A stretch of 64,000 nucleotides of DNA from Pedobacter cryophilus (GCF_005116455.1 NZ_SWBP01000002.1:1-64000); one strand, 5' to 3'; shown: positions 34,852-44,830, counted from the first letter of the stretch. Program-made: numbers and translations. The notes: generated from the letters alone by a model not told the origin.

Positions 34852-35445
34852 TTAATTAAGGGTTGTGTTAATGTTGTTTATGTAATTAATTATTTCTTCA
34901 ATATTAAAAATATGATCTACCTCAAAAAGGTTGATGGCTTGCTGTGGCATAAATTTAATTTCGGCAACCGCAGGATCTTGCACAATAGTTATTCCATTAT
35001 TTCTTTTAATGTAAAATAATCCTTTGGCACCATCAGAATTTGCACCCGAAAGTAATATGGCAGCTAAATTTTCGTGATACAGATCCGCTAAATTTTTGAA
35101 GGTTACATCTATAGATGGTCTTGAATAATTTACTTTTTCAGAAGAATCTAAAGATACACTATGGTCATTTTCAACTAGTAAGTGATAATCTGGTGGCGAA
35201 AAATAAATAGTGCCAGGTTGCAAAATTTCCTTTTCTTCACATTCTATAACGGGTAAGTTTGTTTTTGAAGAAAATATTTTTGCAATTGAAGTTGGGGTAT
35301 TACTTTTTCTATGGAGTATAATAATAATAGGGAAATTTATATCACTTTTAATTTTAGGAATAACTTGCAGCAAAACATCAAAAGACCCTGCCGACCCTCC
35401 AATTACCAATAATTCTATTTTTTTGTTCAACAATTTTTCCTCCAT
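34852..35445 (-). CDS. CheB-type methylesterase without receiver domain
   Basis: 197 residues forming only the catalytic half of CheB. The Ser-His-Asp triad is visible as Ser18 in VIGGSAGSFD, His45 in IIILHRKSNT and Asp138 in LSGANSDGAKGL. The usual N-terminal receiver is missing, so it is not controlled by its own phosphorylation. It overlaps the CheR-like gene by 19 bp. With no chemoreceptor in sight, its substrate (normally methyl-glutamate in receptors) is unknown. Confidence 0.92.
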   Translation of the reverse strand: MEEKLLNKKIELLVIGGSAGSFDVLLQVIPKIKSDINFPIIIILHRKSNTPTSIAKIFSSKTNLPVIECEEKEILQPGTIYFSPPDYHLLVENDHSVSLDSSEKVNYSRPSIDVTFKNLADLYHENLAAILLSGANSDGAKGLFYIKRNNGITIVQDPAVAEIKFMPQQAINLFEVDHIFNIEEIINYINNINTTLN

Positions 35446-36248
35446 ATTTTCTCTCGTCCAATTTGTGTGTATTTTGATTCGAGATCAGAAAAGCGGATAG
35501 TTTCTTTGCTCCCTAATGCCAAAAAAGCCGAATTTTCTAAACTATCATCAAAAAGAGTTAAGACTTTTTCTTGCAAATCTTTATTAAAATAAATGAGCAC
35601 ATTACGGCAAATAATTAACTGAAACTCATTAAAAGAACGATCAGCAACTAAGTTATGGGTGGCAAAAACGGTGTTGAGCTTAAGCTCATCTATTAGCTTG
35701 ATATGATCATAAATAGCTGAATAATAGGTGCTAAAATCTTTAATTCCGCCACTATTAATGTAGTTTTCTGAATATAGTTTCATATCGCCTATAGCATAAA
35801 TGCCTTGTTTAGCAACTTCTAAAACCGAGGGATTAATATCAGTTGCGTATAAAAGCGTTTTATGTAAGAGCCCGGTTTCATGTAATACAATGGATAAAGA
35901 ATAAACTTCTTCGCCGGTAGAGCAACCTGCTAACCAAATTTTAATGTGTGGATGTGTGGCTAATTCTGGTATAATGGTTTCTCTTATAGTTTTATAGAAA
36001 CTGGGATCGCGAAACATTTCGGTTACATTTACTGTAATTTCTTCCACAAAACGACTTAAATATTCTTCGTCATTTAAAATCCTATATCTTAACTCTGCAA
36101 AACTTTTATGCTTGTCTATCAAACATAAACGGTTAACTCTTCTTTTAAGAGAAGCCATGCTATACTCTGTAAAGTCGTAACCGTATTTTTGAGCTACGTC
36201 TATCAATAAAATATGAAGCTCATCCTCCTTAATTAAGTCGGCTTTCAT
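35427..36248 (-). CDS. CheR-type methyltransferase
   Basis: SAM-dependent protein methyltransferase of 273 residues. The N-terminal helical domain includes YGYDFTEYSMASLKRRVNRL, followed by EEITVNVTEMFRDPSFYKTI; the SAM site is IKIWLAGCSTGEEVYSLSIV, and FQLIICRNVLIYFNKDLQEK is the family motif near residue 210. It overlaps its neighbours on both sides. In the absence of CheA, CheW and receptors it probably acts in a general stress or adaptation relay with the hybrid kinases of the operon. Confidence 0.94.
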   Translation of the reverse strand: MKADLIKEDELHILLIDVAQKYGYDFTEYSMASLKRRVNRLCLIDKHKSFAELRYRILNDEEYLSRFVEEITVNVTEMFRDPSFYKTIRETIIPELATHPHIKIWLAGCSTGEEVYSLSIVLHETGLLHKTLLYATDINPSVLEVAKQGIYAIGDMKLYSENYINSGGIKDFSTYYSAIYDHIKLIDELKLNTVFATHNLVADRSFNEFQLIICRNVLIYFNKDLQEKVLTLFDDSLENSAFLALGSKETIRFSDLESKYTQIGREKIWRKNC

Positions 36249-36624
36249 TATCTATTAAGTATTTGTTTATAAAAATCATTAAATGATCTAGGTTTACGGG
36301 TTTGGCAATATAACCATCAGCGCCAGCAGCAATACACCTTTCTTTATCGCCAACCATTGCTTGAGCGGTAACTGCAATAATGGGTAGGTTTTTGAAATCA
36401 TCTGTATTTCTTAGTAGTTTAATTGCTTGATAGCCATCAATTTCTGGCATCATCATGTCCATTAATACCAATTTAATGGCGGAATGTTCTTGAAGAATAA
36501 TTAGACCTTCTTTGTAGCTTAAAGCATGATGAGCAGAAAAACCTTTTGCCTTAAGTACCATCTTTAATGCAAAGATGTTTCTATAGTCGTCATCAATAAT
36601 AAGTATCAAATTATTACCAATCAT
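36229..36624 (-). CDS. Single-domain response regulator
   Basis: 131-residue receiver with LILIIDDDYRNIFALKMVL, phospho-acceptor Asp in LVLMDMMMPEIDGYQ, Thr in AVTAQAM and Lys in IAKPVNLDHL. It closely resembles the third receiver of the hybrid kinase just upstream (both have AVT(A/S)QAM-like and GDxERC segments), which suggests duplication. It overlaps the CheR-like gene by 20 bp and starts 1 bp after the hybrid kinase. Confidence 0.93.
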   Translation of the reverse strand: MIGNNLILIIDDDYRNIFALKMVLKAKGFSAHHALSYKEGLIILQEHSAIKLVLMDMMMPEIDGYQAIKLLRNTDDFKNLPIIAVTAQAMVGDKERCIAAGADGYIAKPVNLDHLMIFINKYLIDNESRLN

Positions 36625-36625
36625 A

Positions 36626-39600
36626 TTAATTTTGATAAAGCCAAACTCTTAATAAGGAAAGTAGCTGATCTAAATCTACCGGCTTAGAGATATAATCTGA
36701 TGCTCCTGCTTTAATACATTTTTCACGGTCGCCCATCATTGCTTTAGAAGTAACTGCAATAATAGGCAGTTTTGCATATTTAGCATTTTTTCTGATGGCT
36801 TGTATGGTTTCGTATCCATCCATTTGAGGCATCATAATATCCATTAAAACCACATCAATATTGGGGTTGTTTTCTAATTTAATTAATGCTTCTTTACCAT
36901 CTATAGCACTAATCATGTTCATTTGGTATTTTTCTAAAACTTTAGAAATCGCAAAAATATTTCTCACATCATCATCAGCAATTAAAACGGTTTTATTTTT
37001 AATTACCTCGCTTAAAACCCCTAATTTTCTTAAAGTTTTCTCTGATTTCTCTGTAGAGTCTTCACTTACTAAATGTAAAAATAAGCCTACTTCATCTAAA
37101 ATTCTTTGATAAGTATTTGCGGTTTTTACCACAATGGTATCGGCATATTTTTTAATTTTTTGTTCTTCTATTTTAGAGATATTTTTACCTGTAAAAACAA
37201 TAATCGGTAGATTTTCTAATCCTTTGTTTTTTCTTATAATTTCTAGTGTTTCAAAGGTTTTACTATCGCTTATCCCCATATCTAAAATCACGCAGTCTAC
37301 ATCTTGCTCTTGCAAAGCTTTAGCGCTATCTGCTACCGAGTTTTTAATTTCAGTAGAAATATTAAAATTGCTTAAATAGTAGGAAAGTGCTGTGGCATGT
37401 TGTGGGTTTTCTTCTACAATTAGTACCTTTTTTGGGTCTTTATTTAAAGCATTTTCTATTTTAGTAAAAATACTTCCTAGCTGCTCAAATGCAAATGGTT
37501 TATCAATAAAATCAACAGCACCTTTTAGTAAACTTTCTTTTTTAGCCTGCAAAGAAGACATAATATGTACCGGAATATGCCTGGTTTTAGTGTTGGCTTT
37601 TAACGCATCCATCACCATCCAACCATCCATTACGGGTAACTGAATGTCTAATAAAATTGCAGACGGCTTATATTCTAAGGCAGCAGGTAATGCTAAATCG
37701 CCTCTAACTACCACAATTGCCTTGTAGTTTTCTTTATTGGCGTAAGTAATTAATGTTTTAGCAAAGAAAATATCATCTTCTACAATCAAAATTACTTTAT
37801 CATTGGGGCTGATGTTTAAGCGATCATCTGCAACATCAGCAGGAATGGTTGTTACAATATTTGAATAATCTGGAGGCGAAATTGCTTCTTTTTGCTCTTC
37901 TATTTTATTATTATCTTCAACTAAAATTGTGGCTTGTTGCGTTGTAAATTTTGGAAGAGTAACTATAAAAGTACTGCCTTTGCCCGGCTCACTTTCTAAA
38001 GTGATAAAACCACCAAGTAATTTAACTAATTCTCTACTAATGGATAATCCCAATCCGGTTCCGCCAAATTTTCTGCGGGTAGAGCCATCTTCTTGCTGAA
38101 AAGCTTCAAAAATAAGTTTCTGTTTATCTTTTGAAATGCCTATTCCTGTATCTGTAACGTTAAATGATATTTGATTGTCTTTTTCTGATATGTGCAGGCT
38201 TACCTTTCCTTCCGAAGTGAATTTGATAGCATTAGATAATAGATTTTTAAGAATTTGCCCTAATCGGGTAATATCTGTTCCTATGGTATCGGCATGTTCA
38301 TCAATAGTAAAAACCAAACTAATATTTTTCTGATTTACTATTGGGTTAAACATTCCACTTAATTCATCCACTACAGTTTTTAAAGCGGCTACCTCATAGT
38401 GCATATCCATTTTACCGGCTTCAATTTTTGATAGGTCTAATATTTCATCAATTAGAGCCAATAAGCCATTACCTGAACTTTGTATTACTTTAGCAGATTC
38501 TATTTGATCTTCATTTAAATTTCCTTCTAAGTTTTCGGCTGTTAGCCTAGAAAGTAAAAGAATAGAATTAAGAGGCGTTCTTAACTCATGAGACATGTTG
38601 GCCAAAAATTCTGATTTATACTTGGTACTTAAAGCTAATTCTTCGGCCTTTTCCTGAATAACAATATTTCTATCTATAATTAATTGATTTTTTTCTTCTA
38701 ATAGTTTAGATCTTTCTTCTAATTCCTGATTAGATTCCATTAATTCTTCTTGTTGTACTTTTAATTCTTCTTCAGATGCTTGTAGTTTTTGAGTTTGAAC
38801 TTCTAATTCAAAGTTTAGCGCTTCTAATTCAGTATGTTGTGATTGTAACTCTTCTGTTTGTGCTTGAGTTTGCTCTAATAAATTCTGATTATGTTTTCTA
38901 AAGCTTGCACTAATAATTGCTGCCCCAATGGTTGTTGACGCACAATCATGAAAAGATAAATCTATTTCATTAAATTTACTTGTACTGCCTAATTCAATAA
39001 CGCCAACAGTATTTTTCTCGTAAGTAATAGGTATAATTAATAATGAGTCTAATTTTATTTTGCCTCCAGAAAAACTAAGCCCATAATTTTCTTCTGTTAA
39101 ATTTTCAATCAGTTTTAATTTCTTTGAGGTAAATACTTGGCCAATAATTCCTTCACCTTCATCAAAAGAATTTTTCATGTATTCTTCTTTACCGTAGGAG
39201 GCTTTTAATTCTAATTTACCCTCATTATAAATGTATATGGCGCCATTATTACATTGGCCGTATTCAATTAAATAATTTAAAGATTCACCTGCTATTTCTT
39301 TAATGTTTTTATTCCCAACTAATTTATCATTAATGATAGCCAGCCCTTTTTGCATCCATTCATCGTCATTAATTTTATTAAAAGAAGTTTCTAAAGATTC
39401 GGCCATTAGGTTTAGCGACACACTAATTTTACTTAAAATGCCTAAATCATCACGTTTAATTCGGTCCGAATAATTTCCTTTAGCAATTTTAATGGCAATA
39501 TCTTCAATAGCTAAAATACTCTCACTGGTCTCGTAATCTTTAGTTAATAATTCATTTTTTAATTCTTCACGCATTTTAAAATCACTTCTTATTTTTCTGT

Positions 39601-40192
39601 AAAAAATAAGAGCTGACAGTAAAGAAATTATTGTGAATACAAAAATGAGAATAGAGGTGTAAGTGGCTGATTGCTTTGCTTCTTGGCTTCTGCTTTTAAA
39701 TAAGGTTTCTTCAATTTGGGTCATGTTGTCAATCAGAAATTTACACTTATCCATTTCTAATTGTCCGTTTAACATGTCTTGTAAAGAAACAGACTGATTT
39801 TTTAGTTTTCGATCTAAATTTCGATCTAAAATTCCAGTTCGTGAATTGATGATGGTATTTAATTCAATCCAATTTTTTTCTTGAATTGGATTATCTGAAG
39901 TGATTTCTTTGAGTGAGGCTAATAAATCAGGAAGTTCTGTTTTACTTTTTAAATAGGGCGCTAAGAATCTTTGATCTGATGTAATTACGTAACCTCTTTG
40001 TCCGTTTTCGGCATCTTTAAGGCTCGACATTACATTTTCTAATGATCTTAAAACTTTTTCGGTATGTCCTACTAAATCTTGATTCTCTACTAATCCTTTA
40101 ATAGAAAGTAATGCAGCAGCCGAACTAGCAATAAGTAATATAAAGGAAAGGCTTAAACTTAGTTGTAAGTTTTTTAAGAAATTTGAATTCAT
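36626..40192 (-). CDS. Hybrid sensor histidine kinase with CHASE3, GAF and three receiver domains
   Basis: 1188 residues. In order: membrane helix (about 12-32), CHASE3-type periplasmic domain (about 40-175, with DAENGQRGYVITSDQRFLAP), second helix (about 176-198), HAMP-like linker, GAF domain (about 290-430), a glutamine/glutamate-rich coiled coil (about 435-520), HisKA with His535 in ANMSHELRTPLNSILLLSRL, and ATPase domain with NLLSNAIKFTSEGK and GTGLGLSISRELV. Three receivers follow (about 795-910, 925-1040, 1065-1183). The second has VDCVILDMGIS and TANTY in place of the usual KP, so it may be degenerate. It abuts the upstream kinase gene with no gap. Probable hub of a phosphorelay. Confidence 0.95.
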   Translation of the reverse strand: MNSNFLKNLQLSLSLSFILLIASSAAALLSIKGLVENQDLVGHTEKVLRSLENVMSSLKDAENGQRGYVITSDQRFLAPYLKSKTELPDLLASLKEITSDNPIQEKNWIELNTIINSRTGILDRNLDRKLKNQSVSLQDMLNGQLEMDKCKFLIDNMTQIEETLFKSRSQEAKQSATYTSILIFVFTIISLLSALIFYRKIRSDFKMREELKNELLTKDYETSESILAIEDIAIKIAKGNYSDRIKRDDLGILSKISVSLNLMAESLETSFNKINDDEWMQKGLAIINDKLVGNKNIKEIAGESLNYLIEYGQCNNGAIYIYNEGKLELKASYGKEEYMKNSFDEGEGIIGQVFTSKKLKLIENLTEENYGLSFSGGKIKLDSLLIIPITYEKNTVGVIELGSTSKFNEIDLSFHDCASTTIGAAIISASFRKHNQNLLEQTQAQTEELQSQHTELEALNFELEVQTQKLQASEEELKVQQEELMESNQELEERSKLLEEKNQLIIDRNIVIQEKAEELALSTKYKSEFLANMSHELRTPLNSILLLSRLTAENLEGNLNEDQIESAKVIQSSGNGLLALIDEILDLSKIEAGKMDMHYEVAALKTVVDELSGMFNPIVNQKNISLVFTIDEHADTIGTDITRLGQILKNLLSNAIKFTSEGKVSLHISEKDNQISFNVTDTGIGISKDKQKLIFEAFQQEDGSTRRKFGGTGLGLSISRELVKLLGGFITLESEPGKGSTFIVTLPKFTTQQATILVEDNNKIEEQKEAISPPDYSNIVTTIPADVADDRLNISPNDKVILIVEDDIFFAKTLITYANKENYKAIVVVRGDLALPAALEYKPSAILLDIQLPVMDGWMVMDALKANTKTRHIPVHIMSSLQAKKESLLKGAVDFIDKPFAFEQLGSIFTKIENALNKDPKKVLIVEENPQHATALSYYLSNFNISTEIKNSVADSAKALQEQDVDCVILDMGISDSKTFETLEIIRKNKGLENLPIIVFTGKNISKIEEQKIKKYADTIVVKTANTYQRILDEVGLFLHLVSEDSTEKSEKTLRKLGVLSEVIKNKTVLIADDDVRNIFAISKVLEKYQMNMISAIDGKEALIKLENNPNIDVVLMDIMMPQMDGYETIQAIRKNAKYAKLPIIAVTSKAMMGDREKCIKAGASDYISKPVDLDQLLSLLRVWLYQN

Positions 40193-41665
40193 TTAATCTT
40201 TTAATTTAATAGGAATACTAAAATAAAATTCAGCGCCGTTGCCTTTACTGCTGTTCACTCCAAATTTTCCAGTATGTTTATTGATAATTTCTGCGCAAAT
40301 GTAAAGGCCTATTCCTAAGCCCTGAAACTTTAGAGATGATTCCTCAACCCTATAAAATTTATTAAATACGCTTTTTTGTTTTTCAAAAGGTATACCAATG
40401 CCGTTATCTTTTACTTTAATAACAACCTCATTTTTATTGTTTTCTCTGGTGATGGTCACCTGTTTATTATCTGGCGAATATTTTAATGCGTTGGTTAAAT
40501 AGTTAATTAGCACTTGTTCTATTCTTGCCTCATCAGCATAAACTTCTAAAGGTTGCTCATTCCCTAAAATAGTGATAATGGCATCTTCATGTGTTTGATG
40601 GATGGTTTCACAAGTACTTTCTATTAAATTTTGAATATTAAATAAATGCTTGTTAAGCTTTAATTTCCCGCTATCTATTTTAGAAATGTCTAACAGTTCG
40701 GCAATTAAATTATTCAATTTGCCTACCTGTAAGTGTGCTTTTTCAATGTACTTTTTAATCTGTAAAGATTCGGTGTCTTTTAAGTTTCTATCTAAAAGTT
40801 GAATGTATGCCTTAATACTGGTTAAAGGAGTTTTAAGTTCATGGCTGGCAATACTTAAAAATTCATCTTTTTTCTTTTCAATTTGCTTTTGGTCTTCAAT
40901 ATCTGTAAAAGTGCCTACCCATTTTGTGATTTTTTCCTCGTCTTTTATAGGGATAATTCTTAGTAAATGAAATCTGTAATCTTCACTATTCAATTTTTTC
41001 ACTCTAATTTCCATTTCTAAGCTATTACCCTTTTGCAGTTCAACAGCCCATTCGCTGGTGATATTTTTATCATCAGGATGCGTATCTGGAAAAATTTTAT
41101 CGCTTGATGAATAGCTAAACCAATGCTTATTTACAAACTCTATGTTACCACCATCATCAGATGTAAAAGCAATTAAGGGTAAAGATTCTAATGTGCTATG
41201 TAATTGTTCTACTTTATCTCTTAGTTGGGCTTGTACGGTTTTTCTTGTCTCAATCTCTGCTCTTAAAATAGTTTGAATTTCATGAAGCTCTTTGGTTTGT
41301 TGATATAACTTTATAAAAGTATTTACTTTCAAAAGTAAAATATCTGGATCTATAGGTTTAGTTACATAATCAATTCCGCCAGAGGCGTAACCTTTAGCAA
41401 TAAACTGCTTATCAATATTTACTGCAGATAAAAATATGATGGGAATATCTTTGGTTTTTTTAAAACCCGAGAGTGTTTCGGCAACTTCAAAGCCATCCAT
41501 TGCAGGCATTTGAACATCCAAAATAATTAATGAATAATCAAAAGAAAGCACTTTTTTTAAAGCTTCTTCACCAGATGAAGCAATATCAACAGGATGATTT
41601 TTTAATTCAAGCAGCTTTTTTAACGAGTAAATATTCTCTGGTTTATCGTCAACAATTAAAATCAT
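40193..41665 (-). CDS. Receiver-PAS-histidine kinase protein
   Basis: 490 residues: an N-terminal receiver (about 1-120, ILIVDDKPENIYSLKKLLEL with Asp in LIILDVQMPAMDGFE), a coiled coil, a PAS domain (about 165-260, SLPLIAFTSDDGGNIEFVNK), HisKA with His275 in SIASHELKTPLTSIKAYIQL and an ATPase domain with NYLTNALKYSPDNK and GLGIGLYICAEII. No membrane segment, so it is a cytoplasmic kinase driven by phosphorylation or PAS input. First gene of the six-gene unit that continues with the hybrid kinase, receiver, CheR, CheB and receiver. Confidence 0.94.
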   Translation of the reverse strand: MILIVDDKPENIYSLKKLLELKNHPVDIASSGEEALKKVLSFDYSLIILDVQMPAMDGFEVAETLSGFKKTKDIPIIFLSAVNIDKQFIAKGYASGGIDYVTKPIDPDILLLKVNTFIKLYQQTKELHEIQTILRAEIETRKTVQAQLRDKVEQLHSTLESLPLIAFTSDDGGNIEFVNKHWFSYSSSDKIFPDTHPDDKNITSEWAVELQKGNSLEMEIRVKKLNSEDYRFHLLRIIPIKDEEKITKWVGTFTDIEDQKQIEKKKDEFLSIASHELKTPLTSIKAYIQLLDRNLKDTESLQIKKYIEKAHLQVGKLNNLIAELLDISKIDSGKLKLNKHLFNIQNLIESTCETIHQTHEDAIITILGNEQPLEVYADEARIEQVLINYLTNALKYSPDNKQVTITRENNKNEVVIKVKDNGIGIPFEKQKSVFNKFYRVEESSLKFQGLGIGLYICAEIINKHTGKFGVNSSKGNGAEFYFSIPIKLKD

Positions 41666-41826
41666 ATTTCATTAAAAAATACAAACTAAGATTAGTTTTT
41701 ACTCAGAATGGACGGTAAGATAAGATAAGATTTCTGAAAAGTTTTTTTTAGTTCAATTAATAAATTATTTCTCAGAAATAATAAGCCATTAAATTTATTA
41801 TGCTTGCATAGTAAGTTAAAGATTGT

Positions 41827-41834
41827 TAGCTTTG
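41827..41834 (+). promoter_or_regulatory. -7 promoter element of the MarR/fatty-acid operon
   Basis: TAGCTTTG matches TAnnTTTG. A TTG at 41823 that could open a longer MarR frame lies at this element, so it cannot be translated from this promoter. The ATG at 41856 lies about 15 nt after the expected transcription start. Confidence 0.6.
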
Positions 41835-41855
41835 AAATACCATTTAAACTTAATA

Positions 41856-42287
41856 ATGAAGCACCAAGAAACTATAGATTATTTTCTAAAGATAACCTGG
41901 CAAAATATTGCTAACCGCTATAATCAATTAGCGTCAGAATTTGGCATTACTCAATCTATTGGTTATATGCTCATCAATATTGATGAAATAGAAGGAACTA
42001 CGGTTTCAGAAGTTGCGGCTTTGCTGGGCTTAAAATCAACCAGCTTAAGTAGAATGTTAAATAATTTAGAAACTGATGGTTTAATTTATAGAGAAAGTCA
42101 CCTTACAGATAAAAGATCGGTTAAACTTTATCTAACAGATAAAGGTAAAGAGAAACGCCATTTAGCCCGTGTGGTGGTAAAAAAGTTTAATGATTATTTA
42201 GAAGCCAATTTAGCCGAAGATGAAAAACTTCATTTAGTTAATTCGCTCAAAACCATCAACCAATTAACAACCGATTACAAACCCTGA
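41856..42287 (+). CDS. MarR-family transcriptional regulator
   Basis: 143 residues from ATG 41856 (MKHQETIDYFLKITWQNIAN). The winged helix-turn-helix is at about 45-105: EGTTVSEVAALLGLKSTSLS, then RMLNNLETDGLIYRE and DKRSVKLYLTDKGKEKR. It is 22 bp upstream of the fatty-acid oxidation genes and points the same way, so it probably controls them, perhaps in response to an acyl-CoA or related ligand. A longer frame from TTG 41823 is rejected because its start sits at the -7 promoter element. Confidence 0.92.
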   Translation: MKHQETIDYFLKITWQNIANRYNQLASEFGITQSIGYMLINIDEIEGTTVSEVAALLGLKSTSLSRMLNNLETDGLIYRESHLTDKRSVKLYLTDKGKEKRHLARVVVKKFNDYLEANLAEDEKLHLVNSLKTINQLTTDYKP

Positions 42288-42309
42288 TTTTTACAATATT
42301 TTATTATTT

Positions 42310-44715
42310 ATGAAAAGATCAATCAAAAAAGTAGCAGTGCTAGGTTCAGGAATTATGGGATCACGTATAGCTTGTCACTTTGCCAATATAGGTTTAGAAG
42401 TTTTACTCTTAGATATTGTTCCTAAAGAGCCAAATGATGTTGAGAAAGCAAAAGGTTTAACTTTAGATATCCCAGCTGTTAGAAATAGAATTGTAAATGA
42501 AGCCCTCGCTTTTGCCGCAAAATCTAATCCATCGCCAGTGTATAATAAATCGGTTTTAAACCGAATTAAGACCGGAAACTTTGAGGATAATATGAAAGAT
42601 ATTGCCTCTTGTGATTGGACAATTGAAGTGGTGGTGGAAAACCTAGACATCAAGAAAAAAGTTTATGATCAGGTAGAAAAACATCGTAAACCAGGCACTT
42701 TAATTACTTCTAATACTTCTGGAATTCCTATTCACATGATGGCGGAAGGCCGATCAGAAGATTTTAAAAAGCATTTTTGCGGGACTCATTTTTTTAATCC
42801 ACCACGTTATTTAAGGTTATTAGAAATTATTCCAACACCGGCAACAGATCCAGAAGTTGTTGATTTTTTGATGCACTACGGAGATAAATTTTTAGGAAAA
42901 ACTACGGTTTTATGTAAAGATACTCCAGCATTTATTGCCAACAGGGTAGGCGTTTATTCCATTATGGCACTATTGCACTTGGTGCAAAAAATGGATTTAA
43001 CCGTTGAAGAAGTGGATAAATTTACTGGTCCGGTTTTAGGTCGACCAAAATCTGCCACTTTTAGAACTACTGATGTGGTTGGTTTAGATACCATGATTAA
43101 CGTAGCAAACGGGCTATATGCAAATGTGCCAAATGATGAAGCTAGAGAAGCTTTTGTATTGCCAGATTATGTGAAGAAGATGCAAGAGAACAAATGGCTT
43201 GGCGATAAAACTGGGCAAGGCTTTTATAAAAAGACAAAAGATGCAGCCGGTAAAACCGAGATTTTAGCTTTAGACTTAAAAACACTCGAATATCGTTCTC
43301 AAAATAAAGTAAAATCAGCCACTTTAGAAGCTACAAAACCTATTGAAAATTTGCGTGAGCGAATGAAGGTTTATGCAGCAGGTAAAGATAAAGCAGCAGA
43401 GTTTTTTAGAATTTCTTTTTCAGGATTGTTCGAGTACGTTTCAAATCGCATTCCCGAAATTTCTGATGAAACCTATAGAATAGATGATGCCATGCGAGCT
43501 GGTTTTGGTTGGGAATTGGGTCCGTTTGAAGTTTGGGATGCACTGGGTGTTAAAGCAGCTGTAGAAATGATGAAGGCCAACGGAAATACTCCGGCAGCTT
43601 GGGTTACTCAAATGTTAGATGCCGGCAATTCCTCATTTTGTAAAGTAGAAAACGGAGCTAAATCTTATTATGATATCCCTTCAAAATCTTACAAACAAAT
43701 TCCTGGTCAAGATGCGTTTATCATTTTAGATAACATTAGAGCCAACAAAACCATTTGGGAAAATGCAGGTACAACCTTAACCGATATTGGCGATGGAATT
43801 TTAAACTTAGAGTTTCATACCAAAATGAACACCATAGGTGGCGAAGTGTTAAGCGGAATTAACAAAGCCATTGATATTGCCGAGAAAGATTATAGAGGTT
43901 TAGTCATCGGTAATGATGGTGCAAATTTCTCAGCCGGAGCCAACGTTGGGATGATTTTTATGATGGCAGTAGAGCAGGAGTGGGACGAAGTGAATATGGC
44001 CATTAAAATGTTCCAAAACACCGCAATGCGTTTACGATATTCTTCCATCCCAGTAGTGGTAGCACCCCATAATCTTACTTTGGGTGGCGGTTGCGAGTTT
44101 TGTTTGCATGCCGATCATGTTCAGCTTAACGCCGAAACCTACATGGGTTTAGTCGAGTTTGGTGTAGGTTTAATTCCTGGTGGTGGCGGTACAAAAGAAT
44201 TTGCTTTAAGAGCTTCGGATGCTTTTGTTGAAGGGCAAATAGAGCAAAATGTATTGAAAGACAGGTTTTTAACCATTGCAATGGCAAAAGTTTCTACTTC
44301 AGCACAAGAAGCTTTTGATTTAGGTTACTTATTAAAAGACAAATATTCCATTTCTATGAATAGGAGCAGGTTGATTGCTGATGCCAAACAAAAAGCTTTA
44401 GAATTAGCTGATGCTGGATATACCCAACCTGTAAGAAGAACCGATATTAAAGTATTAGGGAAATTTGGTTTAGGAATGGTTTACGCCGGTGCTAATACGA
44501 TGAAATCTGGAAATTATATTTCAGAGCATGACCAAAAAATATCTCAAAAACTAGGATACGTGATGTGTGGTGGAGATTTATCTGCGCCAAGCATAGTAAC
44601 CGAACAATATTTATTGGATTTGGAAAGAGAAGCATTTTTGAGCTTGTGCGGAGAAAAGAAAACTTTGGAGAGAATTCAATCAATCATAACTAAAGGAAAA
44701 CCTTTAAGAAATTAG
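42310..44715 (+). CDS. 3-hydroxyacyl-CoA dehydrogenase/enoyl-CoA hydratase multifunctional enzyme
   Basis: 801-residue beta-oxidation enzyme. The NAD-binding domain comes first (VAVLGSGIMGSRIACHFANI, residues about 8-27), then the dehydrogenase C-terminal domains (FFNPPRYLRLLEIIPTPATD; DKTGQGFYKK), and an enoyl-CoA hydratase domain at about 490-700 (NDGANFSAGANVG and HNLTLGGGCEFCLHADHVQL, LIPGGGGTKEFAL). The order is the reverse of E. coli FadB, in which the hydratase is N-terminal, but it is known in other bacteria. Together with the thiolase and acyl-CoA dehydrogenase that follow it completes one turn of beta-oxidation. Confidence 0.94.
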   Translation: MKRSIKKVAVLGSGIMGSRIACHFANIGLEVLLLDIVPKEPNDVEKAKGLTLDIPAVRNRIVNEALAFAAKSNPSPVYNKSVLNRIKTGNFEDNMKDIASCDWTIEVVVENLDIKKKVYDQVEKHRKPGTLITSNTSGIPIHMMAEGRSEDFKKHFCGTHFFNPPRYLRLLEIIPTPATDPEVVDFLMHYGDKFLGKTTVLCKDTPAFIANRVGVYSIMALLHLVQKMDLTVEEVDKFTGPVLGRPKSATFRTTDVVGLDTMINVANGLYANVPNDEAREAFVLPDYVKKMQENKWLGDKTGQGFYKKTKDAAGKTEILALDLKTLEYRSQNKVKSATLEATKPIENLRERMKVYAAGKDKAAEFFRISFSGLFEYVSNRIPEISDETYRIDDAMRAGFGWELGPFEVWDALGVKAAVEMMKANGNTPAAWVTQMLDAGNSSFCKVENGAKSYYDIPSKSYKQIPGQDAFIILDNIRANKTIWENAGTTLTDIGDGILNLEFHTKMNTIGGEVLSGINKAIDIAEKDYRGLVIGNDGANFSAGANVGMIFMMAVEQEWDEVNMAIKMFQNTAMRLRYSSIPVVVAPHNLTLGGGCEFCLHADHVQLNAETYMGLVEFGVGLIPGGGGTKEFALRASDAFVEGQIEQNVLKDRFLTIAMAKVSTSAQEAFDLGYLLKDKYSISMNRSRLIADAKQKALELADAGYTQPVRRTDIKVLGKFGLGMVYAGANTMKSGNYISEHDQKISQKLGYVMCGGDLSAPSIVTEQYLLDLEREAFLSLCGEKKTLERIQSIITKGKPLRN

Positions 44716-44830
44716 AGAAAGTATCAAGATATGAGTATCAAGTATCAAGATGCTCATAAAATGAAAAATTAAATCATTTATGCGTTTACAAGTCTAGATA
44801 CTTGATACTCGCTACTCAATACTAAATAAA
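44716..44830 (+). repeat. Hairpin repeat before thiolase gene (copy A)
   Basis: The spacer contains GAGTATCAAGTATC (44733-44746) and its perfect complement GATACTTGATACTC (44797-44810), a 14-bp stem with a 50-nt loop. The right arm ends 20 nt before the thiolase ATG. A close copy lies before the next gene (see 46007-46124). Confidence 0.8.
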
